Source: Actinomycetota bacterium (GTDB taxonomy: Bacteria; Actinomycetota; Actinomycetes; Nanopelagicales; Nanopelagicaceae). Taken from it: DNA of 6,535 nt. Positions 1-5,922 of the stretch are shown here, piece after piece. Numbering within the stretch: position 1 is the first letter of the stretch; each line of letters begins with the position of its first letter. The DNA lies in assembly GCA_009704515.1 (NCBI GenBank), contig WLDZ01000057.1, forward strand, positions 1 to 6,535. The letters are read 5' to 3'. A program made the translations under genes and the position numbers. Below the pieces are notes generated by a model. The model saw only the letters and a program-made list of their open reading frames with translations. It did not search any database and was not told where the DNA came from.

Positions 1-200
1 CCTAATCGTTTAATCTCTGGGTAGCCCGCATTAATCAGTTGGAATCCATGATCCAGGATGAACCCGTCTAGATAATCAGATCGCAGGCGGCCGCCAACGC
101 TATCGGAAGCTTCGAAGAGCTCTACCTCTTCCCCCGCTTCTTGCAGCGTTAGCGCAGCGCTAAGCCCAGCTAATCCGCCACCAATAACAACAGCACTCAT
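1..200 (-). CDS. NAD(P)/FAD-dependent oxidoreductase (phytoene-desaturase/amine-oxidase-like), 5' part only
   Basis: Only the first 66 codons lie in the window; the gene runs off its left edge. The N-terminus (MSAVVIGGGLAGLSAALTLQ) is a dinucleotide-binding Rossmann fold with a GxGxxG-type glycine run (GGGLAG, about residues 7-12). A glutamate follows at the end of the second strand (LFEAS), then the VGGR motif typical of FAD-containing amine oxidases, protoporphyrinogen oxidases and carotenoid desaturases. The stretch DHGFQLINAGYPE resembles the DxGFQ...YPE segment common in the phytoene-dehydrogenase-related group. The substrate cannot be told from this piece. The ATG at 198-200 lies 6 nt after the stop of the upstream transporter gene and has no clear Shine-Dalgarno, so co-transcription and translational coupling with the transporter are likely. 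The FAD-oxidoreductase superfamily is a confident call; the subfamily is not. Confidence 0.85.
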   Translation of the reverse strand, partial: MSAVVIGGGLAGLSAALTLQEAGEEVELFEASDSVGGRLRSDYLDGFILDHGFQLINAGYPEIKRL

Positions 201-206
201 AAGGCG

Positions 207-2318
207 TTAGCCGCGCTGAACAAGTTTGGAAGGCCACCAAATCTTCGGACCAATTTCGTGCACCAGAGCTGGCACCAAGATTGAGCGAACAATAATTGTG
301 TCGAGAAGCACTCCGAATGCAACCGCGAATCCAAGTTCAGCTAGTGGAACAAGTGGAATCAAGCCAAGCACAGCAAATGTTGCAGCGAGAACGATTCCTG
401 CTGAAGTGATCACGCCGCCCGTAACTGCCACTCCCTTAATCACGCCTTCACGAGTACCGAGCTTGGCAGATTCTTCGCGCACGCGCGTCATAAGGAAGAT
501 GTTGTAATCGATTCCGAGTGCAACCAAGAAGATGAATGCGAAGAGCGGGAAGGAATTATCTCCACCTGCGAATCCAAAGGCATGATTAAAGACCAGTGCA
601 CAGACTCCCAGAGTTGCAAAGTATGAGAGCACCACAGTTCCTAGCAAAACAATCGCACTTATGATGCTGCGGAGCAGGAAGCCAAGAATGATGGTAATAA
701 CCAAGAGAATGATCGGAATAATTGTTTTGTTATCTCGATCGTTAGCGGTTCGAACATCAAAGTAAACCGCGCTGGTACCTCCTACAAGCGCGCTTGCATC
801 AGCGCTCTTTGCTGCCTCACGAATCGCTGGTATGTATCCCCCAGCTTCAACGCTGTCCGGTGCTTGATCTAGCGTGACATGAAGAATAGTTTTTCCACCA
901 ACGATACGACCTTGATCTGCAGGAACTACCTCAGTAACTCCTGGAGCCTTACTTACCGCTTGGGTCACAGCTTGCGCTTTATCTGCGCTCACAACTATCT
1001 GAGTTGGGTCGCCTTCTCCCCCAGGAAAATGCTTCTCTAATAGAGACTGACCTACAACAGATTCAGGTTTAGAAACAAACGTATCGACTGTTCCGATTCC
1101 ATCGGCACGCAAAGTCGTTGAGAAGAAAGCCAAGATAAGCAGCGCCGAACCAGTGATAATCCATGATTTTCTCGGGTTTTTCGCAACTCGTTGTGCAATT
1201 GTTGACCACAATCCGCCAGTCATCTGATCTATGCCATCGCTCTTGGGGGTGCGTGGCCAAAAAATCCAGCGTCCGAAGATTAATAGCAGTGCTGGTAGTA
1301 GAGTCAAAATTGTAAAGACAGAAGCAGCGATACCAATCGCACCTACCGGACCAAGTCCAGCAGAGTTTGATAGTTGGCTAAAGAGCAGCATGAGCAGCGA
1401 AATCGCAACTGTTGAGCCTGACGCCAAGATTGGTTCCCATACGCCTTTATAAGCAGCGCGCATCGCATCGAATCTATCTTCATGATGATGAAGTTCTTCG
1501 CGATAACGGGCAATCAGTAAAAGTGCGTAATCGGTTGCAGCACCGACAACGAGAATAGAAAGAATTCCTTGGGATTGACCATCGACATCAATGATGTCCG
1601 CTTTTGCCAAGAGGTAAACAATTCCGCCAGCTAAGGAAAGTGCAAAGACTGCTGATAGCAATGGAATAATCCACAATACGGGAGAGCGATAAACAAAAAT
1701 CAAAATGAATGCCACAACACCTAAAGTTGTTAACAAGAGAGTCGTGTCGATTGAACCGAAAGCTCCGAAGAGATCTCCCAGCAAACCACCTGGACCAGTT
1801 ACATAGGGATCCAGATTTACCTCTGCTGCAAATTCCTTCATATCTTCGCGCAGCGCTTCAATCAGCGCAGGTAAGACAGGTTCTTCATTGGGAAGTAACT
1901 TGCCGAGAGTCTCACCATCTAATGGGATGTTAATCAAAATTGCGCCTTGGTCCTGTGAAGGGAAAGCCACAATTGGCTGATTCTTCAGCAAGTAATCTCC
2001 AACCTTGGCCTGGGTATCAGCGAGAGTGAGAGAACGAAGGCTTTCTAAATGCGCATTGACCTTGGTGAGAGCCTCTGGAGAAAGTTGACCCTCGAGCAGA
2101 ATAAGAGTGGGGAAATTGAAAGCGGTTCCGGCGGAGAACTTGGAAATCTCATCAGATGCCAGGGTGGCCTCAGCGCCCTTGGGCAAGAAGGATGAGTTGT
2201 TATTCTCTTGAACGGTCGATAGCTTGCCAAAGAGAGGACCAAAGACCCCTGTGATCAAAAACCAGGCAATCACGACGAGAATTGATACGGCTAGCGGCTT
2301 CTTTGACTTGGTTAGCAT
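207..2318 (-). CDS. MMPL-family (RND superfamily) membrane transporter, 703 aa
   Basis: Proton-driven exporter of the MMPL/YdfJ/ActII-3 type in the cytoplasmic membrane; members export lipids, pigments or drugs. It shows the duplicated RND plan. TM1 is at about residues 8-30, followed by a large extracytoplasmic porter loop (31-190) and TM2-6 (about 193-349). TM7 (384-401) is followed by a second loop (402-530) and TM8-12 (about 533-684). Each half has the Asp-Tyr pair that forms the proton relay in MmpL proteins: GAATDYALLL (D263, Y264) in TM4 and LGIDYNIFL (D604, Y605) in TM10, each followed by an R-x-R-E-E or R-Y-R-E-E motif. It has no long C-terminal domain like that of mycobacterial MmpL3, so it resembles the shorter actinobacterial type. 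The ATG at 2316-2318 has no well-placed Shine-Dalgarno but a -10-like hexamer 7 nt upstream. The downstream oxidoreductase starts 6 nt after its stop. The cargo is unknown. Confidence 0.93.
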   Translation of the reverse strand: MLTKSKKPLAVSILVVIAWFLITGVFGPLFGKLSTVQENNNSSFLPKGAEATLASDEISKFSAGTAFNFPTLILLEGQLSPEALTKVNAHLESLRSLTLADTQAKVGDYLLKNQPIVAFPSQDQGAILINIPLDGETLGKLLPNEEPVLPALIEALREDMKEFAAEVNLDPYVTGPGGLLGDLFGAFGSIDTTLLLTTLGVVAFILIFVYRSPVLWIIPLLSAVFALSLAGGIVYLLAKADIIDVDGQSQGILSILVVGAATDYALLLIARYREELHHHEDRFDAMRAAYKGVWEPILASGSTVAISLLMLLFSQLSNSAGLGPVGAIGIAASVFTILTLLPALLLIFGRWIFWPRTPKSDGIDQMTGGLWSTIAQRVAKNPRKSWIITGSALLILAFFSTTLRADGIGTVDTFVSKPESVVGQSLLEKHFPGGEGDPTQIVVSADKAQAVTQAVSKAPGVTEVVPADQGRIVGGKTILHVTLDQAPDSVEAGGYIPAIREAAKSADASALVGGTSAVYFDVRTANDRDNKTIIPIILLVITIILGFLLRSIISAIVLLGTVVLSYFATLGVCALVFNHAFGFAGGDNSFPLFAFIFLVALGIDYNIFLMTRVREESAKLGTREGVIKGVAVTGGVITSAGIVLAATFAVLGLIPLVPLAELGFAVAFGVLLDTIIVRSILVPALVHEIGPKIWWPSKLVQRG

Positions 2319-2325
2319 GGCGCTC

Positions 2326-2331
2326 AGTCTA
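2326..2331 (-). promoter_or_regulatory. Candidate -10 box (TAGACT) for a leaderless MMPL transcript
   Basis: Reading the minus strand, TAGACT fits the actinobacterial -10 pattern TANNNT. It ends 7 nt before the ATG, which puts the expected transcription start on or next to the start codon. The AAAGG further upstream (about 14 nt from the ATG) is too distant to be a good Shine-Dalgarno. No convincing -35 is seen. Confidence 0.5.
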
Positions 2332-2335
2332 CCTT

Positions 2336-2341
2336 TAGGCT
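2336..2341 (+). promoter_or_regulatory. Candidate -10 box (TAGGCT) for a leaderless lipB transcript
   Basis: TAGGCT fits TANNNT and ends 6 nt before the GTG start of lipB, with no Shine-Dalgarno between. It lies within 10 bp of the opposing -10 candidate of the MMPL gene. A TTGACT at 2303-2308 is too far upstream (27-bp spacer) to serve as its -35. Confidence 0.5.
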
Positions 2342-2347
2342 AAGCGT

Positions 2348-2989
2348 GTGAATGCATCTGCAGCCTTGGCCCTGCAATTAGGTGGCCTTGTCGAATACGA
2401 GGAGGCGCTGGGCATTCAAAGACGAATCCACAGTGAGGTTTCATCTGGAGTTCGCCCAAACACTTTGATTCTCCTTGAACATCCCGCCGTTTACACCGCT
2501 GGCAAGAGAACCCTTGAAGAAGAGCGTCCTCACAATGGAGCCCCCGTTATTGATGTTGATCGTGGCGGCAAGATAACCTGGCATGGTCCTGGTCAGTTGG
2601 TTGGTTATCCAATTGTCAGATTGCAAAATCCCCACGAACTCGTTGGCTTCGTCCGCGAGATTGAGGCAGGACTCATAAATGTCTGTCAGGATTTTGGAAT
2701 CACCGGCCAACGCATCGCTGGGCGCTCTGGCGTTTGGGTCTGCGACGAGGCGGGCGAGCGAAAGATTGCCGCGATAGGCATACGGGTTGCGTCTGGCACA
2801 TCGATGCATGGCTTTGCTCTCAATGTCGCCCCTGATTTATCTGCATTCTCGGCGATCATTCCCTGCGGAATTGCCGATGCGCAAGTGACTTCCATGGAAC
2901 GAGAACTGGGTCGAGCTATTACTATTGAGGATGTACAACCATCAGTAGAACGACATCTCTTTGATGCCCTAGCAAAGGTGAGCGCATGA
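2348..2989 (+). CDS. lipB: Octanoyl-[acyl-carrier-protein]:protein N-octanoyltransferase LipB
   Basis: First enzyme of endogenous lipoate synthesis in the cytoplasm: it moves octanoate from acyl carrier protein to a lysine on lipoyl domains. The 213-residue length is normal for the family. The signature [18 protein letters not shown] is at residues 72-89. The catalytic pair is present: lysine K139 in RKIAAIGIR and cysteine C173 in IIPCGI, equivalent to K142/C176 of the M. tuberculosis enzyme. HGFALNV is at 154-160. The GTG at 2348 gives the short N-terminal lead expected before [10 protein letters not shown]. It has no Shine-Dalgarno but a TANNNT box 6 nt upstream. The stop overlaps the lipA start by 4 bp (ATGA), the usual lipB-lipA operon arrangement. 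Product call is very secure; the GTG start is likely but not proven. Confidence 0.97.
   Translation: MNASAALALQLGGLVEYEEALGIQRRIHSEVSSGVRPNTLILLEHPAVYTAGKRTLEEERPHNGAPVIDVDRGGKITWHGPGQLVGYPIVRLQNPHELVGFVREIEAGLINVCQDFGITGQRIAGRSGVWVCDEAGERKIAAIGIRVASGTSMHGFALNVAPDLSAFSAIIPCGIADAQVTSMERELGRAITIEDVQPSVERHLFDALAKVSA
2976..2981 (+). promoter_or_regulatory. Shine-Dalgarno of lipA (AGGTGA)
   Basis: AGGTGA lies inside the end of lipB, 4 nt before the lipA ATG, and matches the 3' part of the AGGAGGTGA consensus. It supports the ATG at 2986 as the lipA start. It also contrasts with the SD-less starts of lipB and the DUF4191 gene, in keeping with lipA being an internal operon gene. Confidence 0.65.
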
Positions 2990-3933
2990 CAATTGCACCA
3001 GAAGGCCGCAAGCTACTTCGCATTGAAGCTAGAAATGCCGAGACTCCCATTGAGCGAAAGCCCGAATGGATTAAGACTCGCGCCAACATGGGGCCTGAAT
3101 ACACTCGCCTTCGCTCACTTGTAAAAACTGAATCACTACATACTGTCTGCCAAGAGGCAGCTTGTCCAAATATTTTTGAATGTTGGGAAGATAAAGAGGC
3201 GACATTTCTTATCGGAGGCGAGCGTTGTACTCGTCGTTGTGATTTCTGCAATATCGATACCGGAAAACCTGAGCCACTCGATCGTGACGAACCTCGCCGC
3301 GTAGCTGAATCAATTGCAACCATGGGTCTGCGATACGCAACTATCACTGGAGTCACTCGCGATGATCTAGAAGATCAAGGCGCTTGGCTTTATGCTGAAA
3401 CAATTCGCAAGGTCCACGAACTCAATCCGGGCACCGGCGTCGAAATGCTCGCACCAGATTTTGGTGCTGTGCCAGAACTTCTTAATCAAGTATTTGAGAC
3501 CCGACCTGAAGTATTTGCGCACAATCTAGAGACTGTGCCAAGAATCTTTAAGAGAATCCGACCTGCCTTTACTTACGAGAAGTCTCTCAATGTGATTACT
3601 CAGGCTCGTGAATTCGGGTTAATTACAAAGTCAAACCTTATTCTTGGACTCGGCGAAGATACTAGCGAAATCATTCAAGCACTTGAAGATTTACATAACG
3701 CAGGCTGTGACTTGATTACTATCACTCAATACCTTCGTCCAACAAATAAGCACCATCCTGTTGAGCGCTGGGTTAAGCCAGATGAGTTTGTAGAGCTGGC
3801 AAAGCGAGCAGAGGACATTGGCTTCAGCGGTGTCATGTCTGGGCCACTCGTTAGATCTTCTTACCGCGCCGGCCGTCTCTATAAGCAAGCCCTTGAAAAG
3901 CGCGCTCAGGTAGCTGCCGAAAATCATGGCTGA
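2986..3933 (+). CDS. lipA: Lipoyl synthase LipA (radical SAM)
   Basis: Inserts two sulfur atoms at C6 and C8 of protein-bound octanoyl groups, finishing the lipoyl cofactor after LipB. The 315-residue length is normal. The auxiliary cluster motif CX4CX5C is at C55, C60 and C66 ([12 protein letters not shown]); this [4Fe-4S] cluster is the one sacrificed as sulfur donor. The radical-SAM motif CX3CX2C is at C81, C85 and C88 ([11 protein letters not shown]). Other family landmarks are TRDDL (124-128), [15 protein letters not shown] (179-193), LILGLGE (218-224), and the C-terminal RSSY (290-293), whose serine ligates the auxiliary cluster. The ATG overlaps the lipB stop and has a good Shine-Dalgarno. 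The 3' end overlaps the acyltransferase gene by 8 bp, so the three genes are probably one transcript. Confidence 0.98.
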   Translation: MTIAPEGRKLLRIEARNAETPIERKPEWIKTRANMGPEYTRLRSLVKTESLHTVCQEAACPNIFECWEDKEATFLIGGERCTRRCDFCNIDTGKPEPLDRDEPRRVAESIATMGLRYATITGVTRDDLEDQGAWLYAETIRKVHELNPGTGVEMLAPDFGAVPELLNQVFETRPEVFAHNLETVPRIFKRIRPAFTYEKSLNVITQAREFGLITKSNLILGLGEDTSEIIQALEDLHNAGCDLITITQYLRPTNKHHPVERWVKPDEFVELAKRAEDIGFSGVMSGPLVRSSYRAGRLYKQALEKRAQVAAENHG

Positions 3934-4630
3934 TCTTGTCTATCCCCCAGTAATCGTCACACTAAAAACTTTCTGGCGGTACTTGGGGCTTCGCTTTGAT
4001 TTTCGAGGCGTTGAGAATTTGCCCGATAAAGATCATGGTGGAGCAATACTCGCAATCAACCATGTGAGTTATTTGGATTTTGCACTCGCTGGAACTGCGG
4101 CGCTACCAATGAAACGCTATGTGAGATTTATGGCAAAGAAGGAACTCTTCGATAACAAGATTGCAGGTCCACTTTTACGCGGTATGCACCACATTAGTGT
4201 TGACCGTGCCAATGGTTCAGGATCTTTCGTGGCAGCCCTGCGTGCACTTCGTGACGGCGAGATCATCGGCATTTTTCCGGAAGGAACTATCTCTGTCTCT
4301 TTTGAAGTGAAAGAGCTAAAGACTGGTGTTATTCGTCTCGCGCAAGGTGCCGGCGTTCCTGTGATTCCTACTGTTATCTGGGGATCACAACGCATTTGGA
4401 CCAAGAAAGTTAAACGAAATCTCAAGCGCAATAACTTCCCAATTAGCGTGACATTCGGAGAGCCGCTTACCTTTAAAAAGGGTGACGATATAGAGGCGGG
4501 TGAGGCGCAACTTCGTTCGATAATGCTCGAAATGCTCCACAAAATTCAGAACGACTACCCTGATTCTCACGAAGGCCAGCGCTGGGCACCGACTCGTCTT
4601 GGTGGTACCGCGCCTGCTCCTCTAAAGTAG
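3926..4630 (+). CDS. PlsC-family lysophospholipid / glycerol-3-phosphate acyltransferase
   Basis: Likely 1-acyl-sn-glycerol-3-phosphate acyltransferase (phosphatidic acid synthesis) or a related lysophospholipid acyltransferase at the inner face of the membrane. All four acyltransferase blocks are visible in its 234 residues. Block I is NHVSYLD with catalytic H46 and D51. Block II is HHISVDR (88-94), block III FPEGT (117-121), and block [10 protein letters not shown] (146-153). The proline- and threonine-rich tail after residue 210 is typical of actinobacterial paralogues. The ATG at 3926 lies inside the end of lipA in another frame (8-bp overlap). It has only a distant AGGT, so translation probably depends on coupling. 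Actinobacteria usually carry several plsC paralogues, so the exact acceptor is uncertain; a gene symbol is withheld for that reason. Confidence 0.9.
   Translation: MADLVYPPVIVTLKTFWRYLGLRFDFRGVENLPDKDHGGAILAINHVSYLDFALAGTAALPMKRYVRFMAKKELFDNKIAGPLLRGMHHISVDRANGSGSFVAALRALRDGEIIGIFPEGTISVSFEVKELKTGVIRLAQGAGVPVIPTVIWGSQRIWTKKVKRNLKRNNFPISVTFGEPLTFKKGDDIEAGEAQLRSIMLEMLHKIQNDYPDSHEGQRWAPTRLGGTAPAPLK
4623..4628 (+). promoter_or_regulatory. Candidate -10 box (TAAAGT) for a leaderless DUF4191 transcript
   Basis: TAAAGT fits TANNNT and sits 6 nt before the ATG of the DUF4191 gene. It is embedded in the last codons of the acyltransferase gene and shares its final T with that gene's TAG stop. There is no Shine-Dalgarno before the ATG. 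If real, DUF4191 has its own promoter in addition to readthrough from the lip operon. Confidence 0.4.
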
Positions 4631-4634
4631 CGCC

Positions 4635-5321
4635 ATGGCCCTAAAGATTCCCGGAAGAAAAAAGAAGTCCGAACCGAAGATCAAGAAACCACGCTTTAAA
4701 GAGATTCGTGATGCCTATGCGGTCACGAAGAGCGTTAAGCCTTGGATAGGTGCACTTCTCATTGGAAGCGCACTTGTGACAATGGCAGCAGCAGTCGGTA
4801 TCGGTCTCATCTTCGGTAATCCTTTCTATGCGGCATTTATCGGAATTCCAACATCGCTCTTAGTTGCGATGATTCTCTTTACTCGCATCGCCGGCGCAGC
4901 TGCATATGCATCGATTGAAGGACAGTTAGGTGCGGGAGCAAGCGTTCTTATGTCGATCCGCAAAGGTTGGGTTACAACTCCAGCTGTTGCAGTCAACAAA
5001 AACCAAGATATGGTCCACCGTTCTATTGGTCGTGCAGGAATTGTTTTGACTGCAGAAGGCGGTCATGGCGTTCGCCAAATGTTGCAAGATGAACGAAAGA
5101 AATCTGAGCGCTATGCCCCAGGTGCGCCAATTACAGAAATTATTGTGGGAGATGGCGAAGGCCAGGTTCCACTTCGTAAATTGCAGAAGCGTTTAGCTAA
5201 ACTTCCAAAGAAGTTAACAGCTCATCAAATGCGCGAGCTTCGCGCTCGTCTAAAAGCTGTCGGTGGCATGTCTCTTCCGATTCCGAAAGGTCCGATGCCA
5301 AAAGGCATCAGGATGAAGTAA
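4635..5321 (+). CDS. DUF4191-family integral membrane protein, function unknown
   Basis: Conserved actinobacterial membrane protein of 228 residues, the counterpart by sequence style and position of the gene after lipA in mycobacteria (Rv2219). The N-terminal 20-25 residues are very rich in lysine and arginine and probably cytoplasmic. Two hydrophobic helices follow at about residues 37-59 and 63-85, then a cytoplasmic domain. That domain carries the family's conserved segments: GRAGIVLTAEG (132-142), an arginine/lysine-rich stretch ending in RYAPGAPI, and VGDGEGQVPLRKLQ (171-184). The C-terminus is basic and proline-rich. It contains no recognised catalytic motif, and I do not assign a function. 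The start is 4 nt after the acyltransferase stop, without a Shine-Dalgarno but with a possible -10 box. Constant linkage to lipA and glnA in actinobacteria hints at a housekeeping role, which is inference. Confidence 0.88.
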   Translation: MALKIPGRKKKSEPKIKKPRFKEIRDAYAVTKSVKPWIGALLIGSALVTMAAAVGIGLIFGNPFYAAFIGIPTSLLVAMILFTRIAGAAAYASIEGQLGAGASVLMSIRKGWVTTPAVAVNKNQDMVHRSIGRAGIVLTAEGGHGVRQMLQDERKKSERYAPGAPITEIIVGDGEGQVPLRKLQKRLAKLPKKLTAHQMRELRARLKAVGGMSLPIPKGPMPKGIRMK

Positions 5322-5352
5322 CTCTTCTTTCTCTAAAGATCTAATGCTTAAT

Positions 5353-5724
5353 CTAACGCTGTACTAAAACCGTATTTGAAAGTCGCTCATTTGGTGCGCG
5401 ACCATTTTCATCGAAGGTGACTGCTGTGACTACTGTGACTAGTAGCAGCGTGCGAATGAGGGCTTGCAGAATCGTCACAGGACCGCCATCGCTAAAGCGG
5501 ACAACCTTGAGGCCAACGATGCGGTGGCCAAATGAGGCTCCAGTGAGCGCTACCAAGACCAGGTATTCCACTGTGAGAACCAATAGGACAGTAAGCCCGA
5601 CATTTCTAGAGCGTTCCAGAAATGAACCAGAACCAGCGAAGAAGCCAAGGGTGACTGCGTAAGCGGCTAGCCAATCAATAGTGATACCGAGCATGCGCCG
5701 GCCTTGGCTGATCCGTGGATACAT
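5353..5724 (-). CDS. RDD-family small membrane protein
   Basis: A 123-residue membrane protein of unknown function with the RDD family layout. An arginine pair stands at the head of the first helix (R9, R10) and an aspartate inside it (D17, in GRRMLGITIDWLAAY). Hydrophobic segments lie at about 12-30, 43-62 and 85-103. The middle motif SFGHRIVGLKVVRFSDGG (64-81) matches the family's GxRxxGLxVV segment. D105 in FDENGR precedes the C-terminal motif, which reads NERLSNT where most actinobacterial members have HDRxxxT. It converges on DUF4191 with a 31-bp gap and no clear terminator between, and it diverges from glnA. An RDD gene at this place is part of the conserved actinobacterial neighbourhood. 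The ATG at 5722-5724 has a TANNNT box 6 nt upstream. Confidence 0.9.
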   Translation of the reverse strand: MYPRISQGRRMLGITIDWLAAYAVTLGFFAGSGSFLERSRNVGLTVLLVLTVEYLVLVALTGASFGHRIVGLKVVRFSDGGPVTILQALIRTLLLVTVVTAVTFDENGRAPNERLSNTVLVQR

Positions 5725-5730
5725 GCCCCA

Positions 5731-5736
5731 AGCGTA
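5731..5736 (-). promoter_or_regulatory. Candidate -10 box (TACGCT) for a leaderless RDD transcript
   Basis: On the minus strand TACGCT fits TANNNT and is followed by 6 nt (TGGGGC) and then the ATG of the RDD gene. There is no properly spaced Shine-Dalgarno; the GGGG ends only 1 nt from the ATG. No good -35 is seen. Confidence 0.42.
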
Positions 5737-5779
5737 CTAATGAGCGAGCCTTATCTCAGGCCAGAATTTCAGCCCAAAA

Positions 5780-5856
5780 TTGACTCCCTTTCCACAGGAT
5801 TTGTTACATGGGCGTAACACACAGATTCGCCCCTGTAACCCTGCGTGACTTACTGT
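5780..5856 (+). promoter_or_regulatory. glnA promoter zone with two weak candidate core promoters
   Basis: Two readings are possible. One pairs TTGACT (5780-5785, close to the TTGACA -35 consensus) with TTACAT (5804-5809) across an 18-bp spacer; its -10 would overlap the first GTNAC pentamer, which would suit repression. The other uses TACTGT (5851-5856, TANNNT) as -10 without a good -35, which would suit activation by a protein bound just upstream. Sequence alone does not choose between them. The transcript would have a leader of roughly 60-110 nt. Confidence 0.3.
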
Positions 5857-5859
5857 TAC
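5803..5859 (+). promoter_or_regulatory. Cluster of five GTNAC pentamers upstream of glnA, candidate GlnR/OmpR-family operator
   Basis: Exact GTNAC pentamers start at 5803 (GTTAC), 5814 (GTAAC), 5835 (GTAAC), 5845 (GTGAC) and 5855 (GTTAC). A degenerate copy, GATTC, sits at 5824. Steps are 11, 10, 11, 10 and 10 bp if the degenerate copy is counted, so all face one side of the helix. The first pair, GTTAC-N6-GTAAC, agrees with the actinobacterial GlnR box (GTNAC-N6-GNAAC, with AC-N9-AC) and is also a palindrome (TGTTAC-N6-GTAACA). GlnR controls glnA in Streptomyces and Mycobacterium. Whether this organism has GlnR, or uses another OmpR-type regulator here, is not visible. Confidence 0.55.
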
Positions 5860-5909
5860 GCCCAGAGAAAGGCTCAGAGCCGAGCCCCTAATCGACTAGC
5901 AGACTTATT

Positions 5910-5914
5910 GGGAG
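5910..5914 (+). promoter_or_regulatory. Shine-Dalgarno of glnA (GGGAG)
   Basis: GGGAG ends 8 nt before the ATG at 5923, a normal spacing. It fixes the glnA start and shows that glnA, unlike the four SD-less genes in the window, is translated from a leadered mRNA. Confidence 0.75.
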
Positions 5915-5922
5915 TCCTACCT

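Noticed and set aside
2303..2308. TTGACT as the -35 of lipB
   Set aside because: The spacer to the TAGGCT -10 candidate is 27 bp, well outside the usable range.
2441..2809. 122-codon open frame on the minus strand inside lipB
   Set aside because: It lies opposite a gene with full LipB motifs, has no recognisable domain, and is a shadow of the codon bias of the real frame.
2922..3356. 144-codon open frame on the minus strand across the lipB/lipA junction
   Set aside because: It is fully covered by lipB and lipA coding sequence whose cysteine motifs are intact, and its translation is low-complexity Ser/Arg-rich without a family resemblance.
4117..4542. 141-codon open frame on the minus strand inside the acyltransferase gene
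   Set aside because: Antisense shadow; the plus-strand frame holds all four acyltransferase blocks.
5326..5339. TCTTT-CTCT-AAAGA stem as a terminator between DUF4191 and RDD
   Set aside because: Five mostly A-T pairs with no following T-tract; too weak to call an intrinsic terminator.
5417..5662. 81-codon plus-strand frame across the RDD gene
   Set aside because: Its translation is rich in Thr and Arg without hydrophobic segments, while the minus-strand frame gives a clear RDD protein.
5871..5881. Palindrome GGCTCAGAGCC in the glnA leader, possible attenuator hairpin
   Set aside because: Only a 4-bp stem is possible with a 3-nt loop, and no T-run or alternative structure follows; too small to support a terminator or riboswitch.
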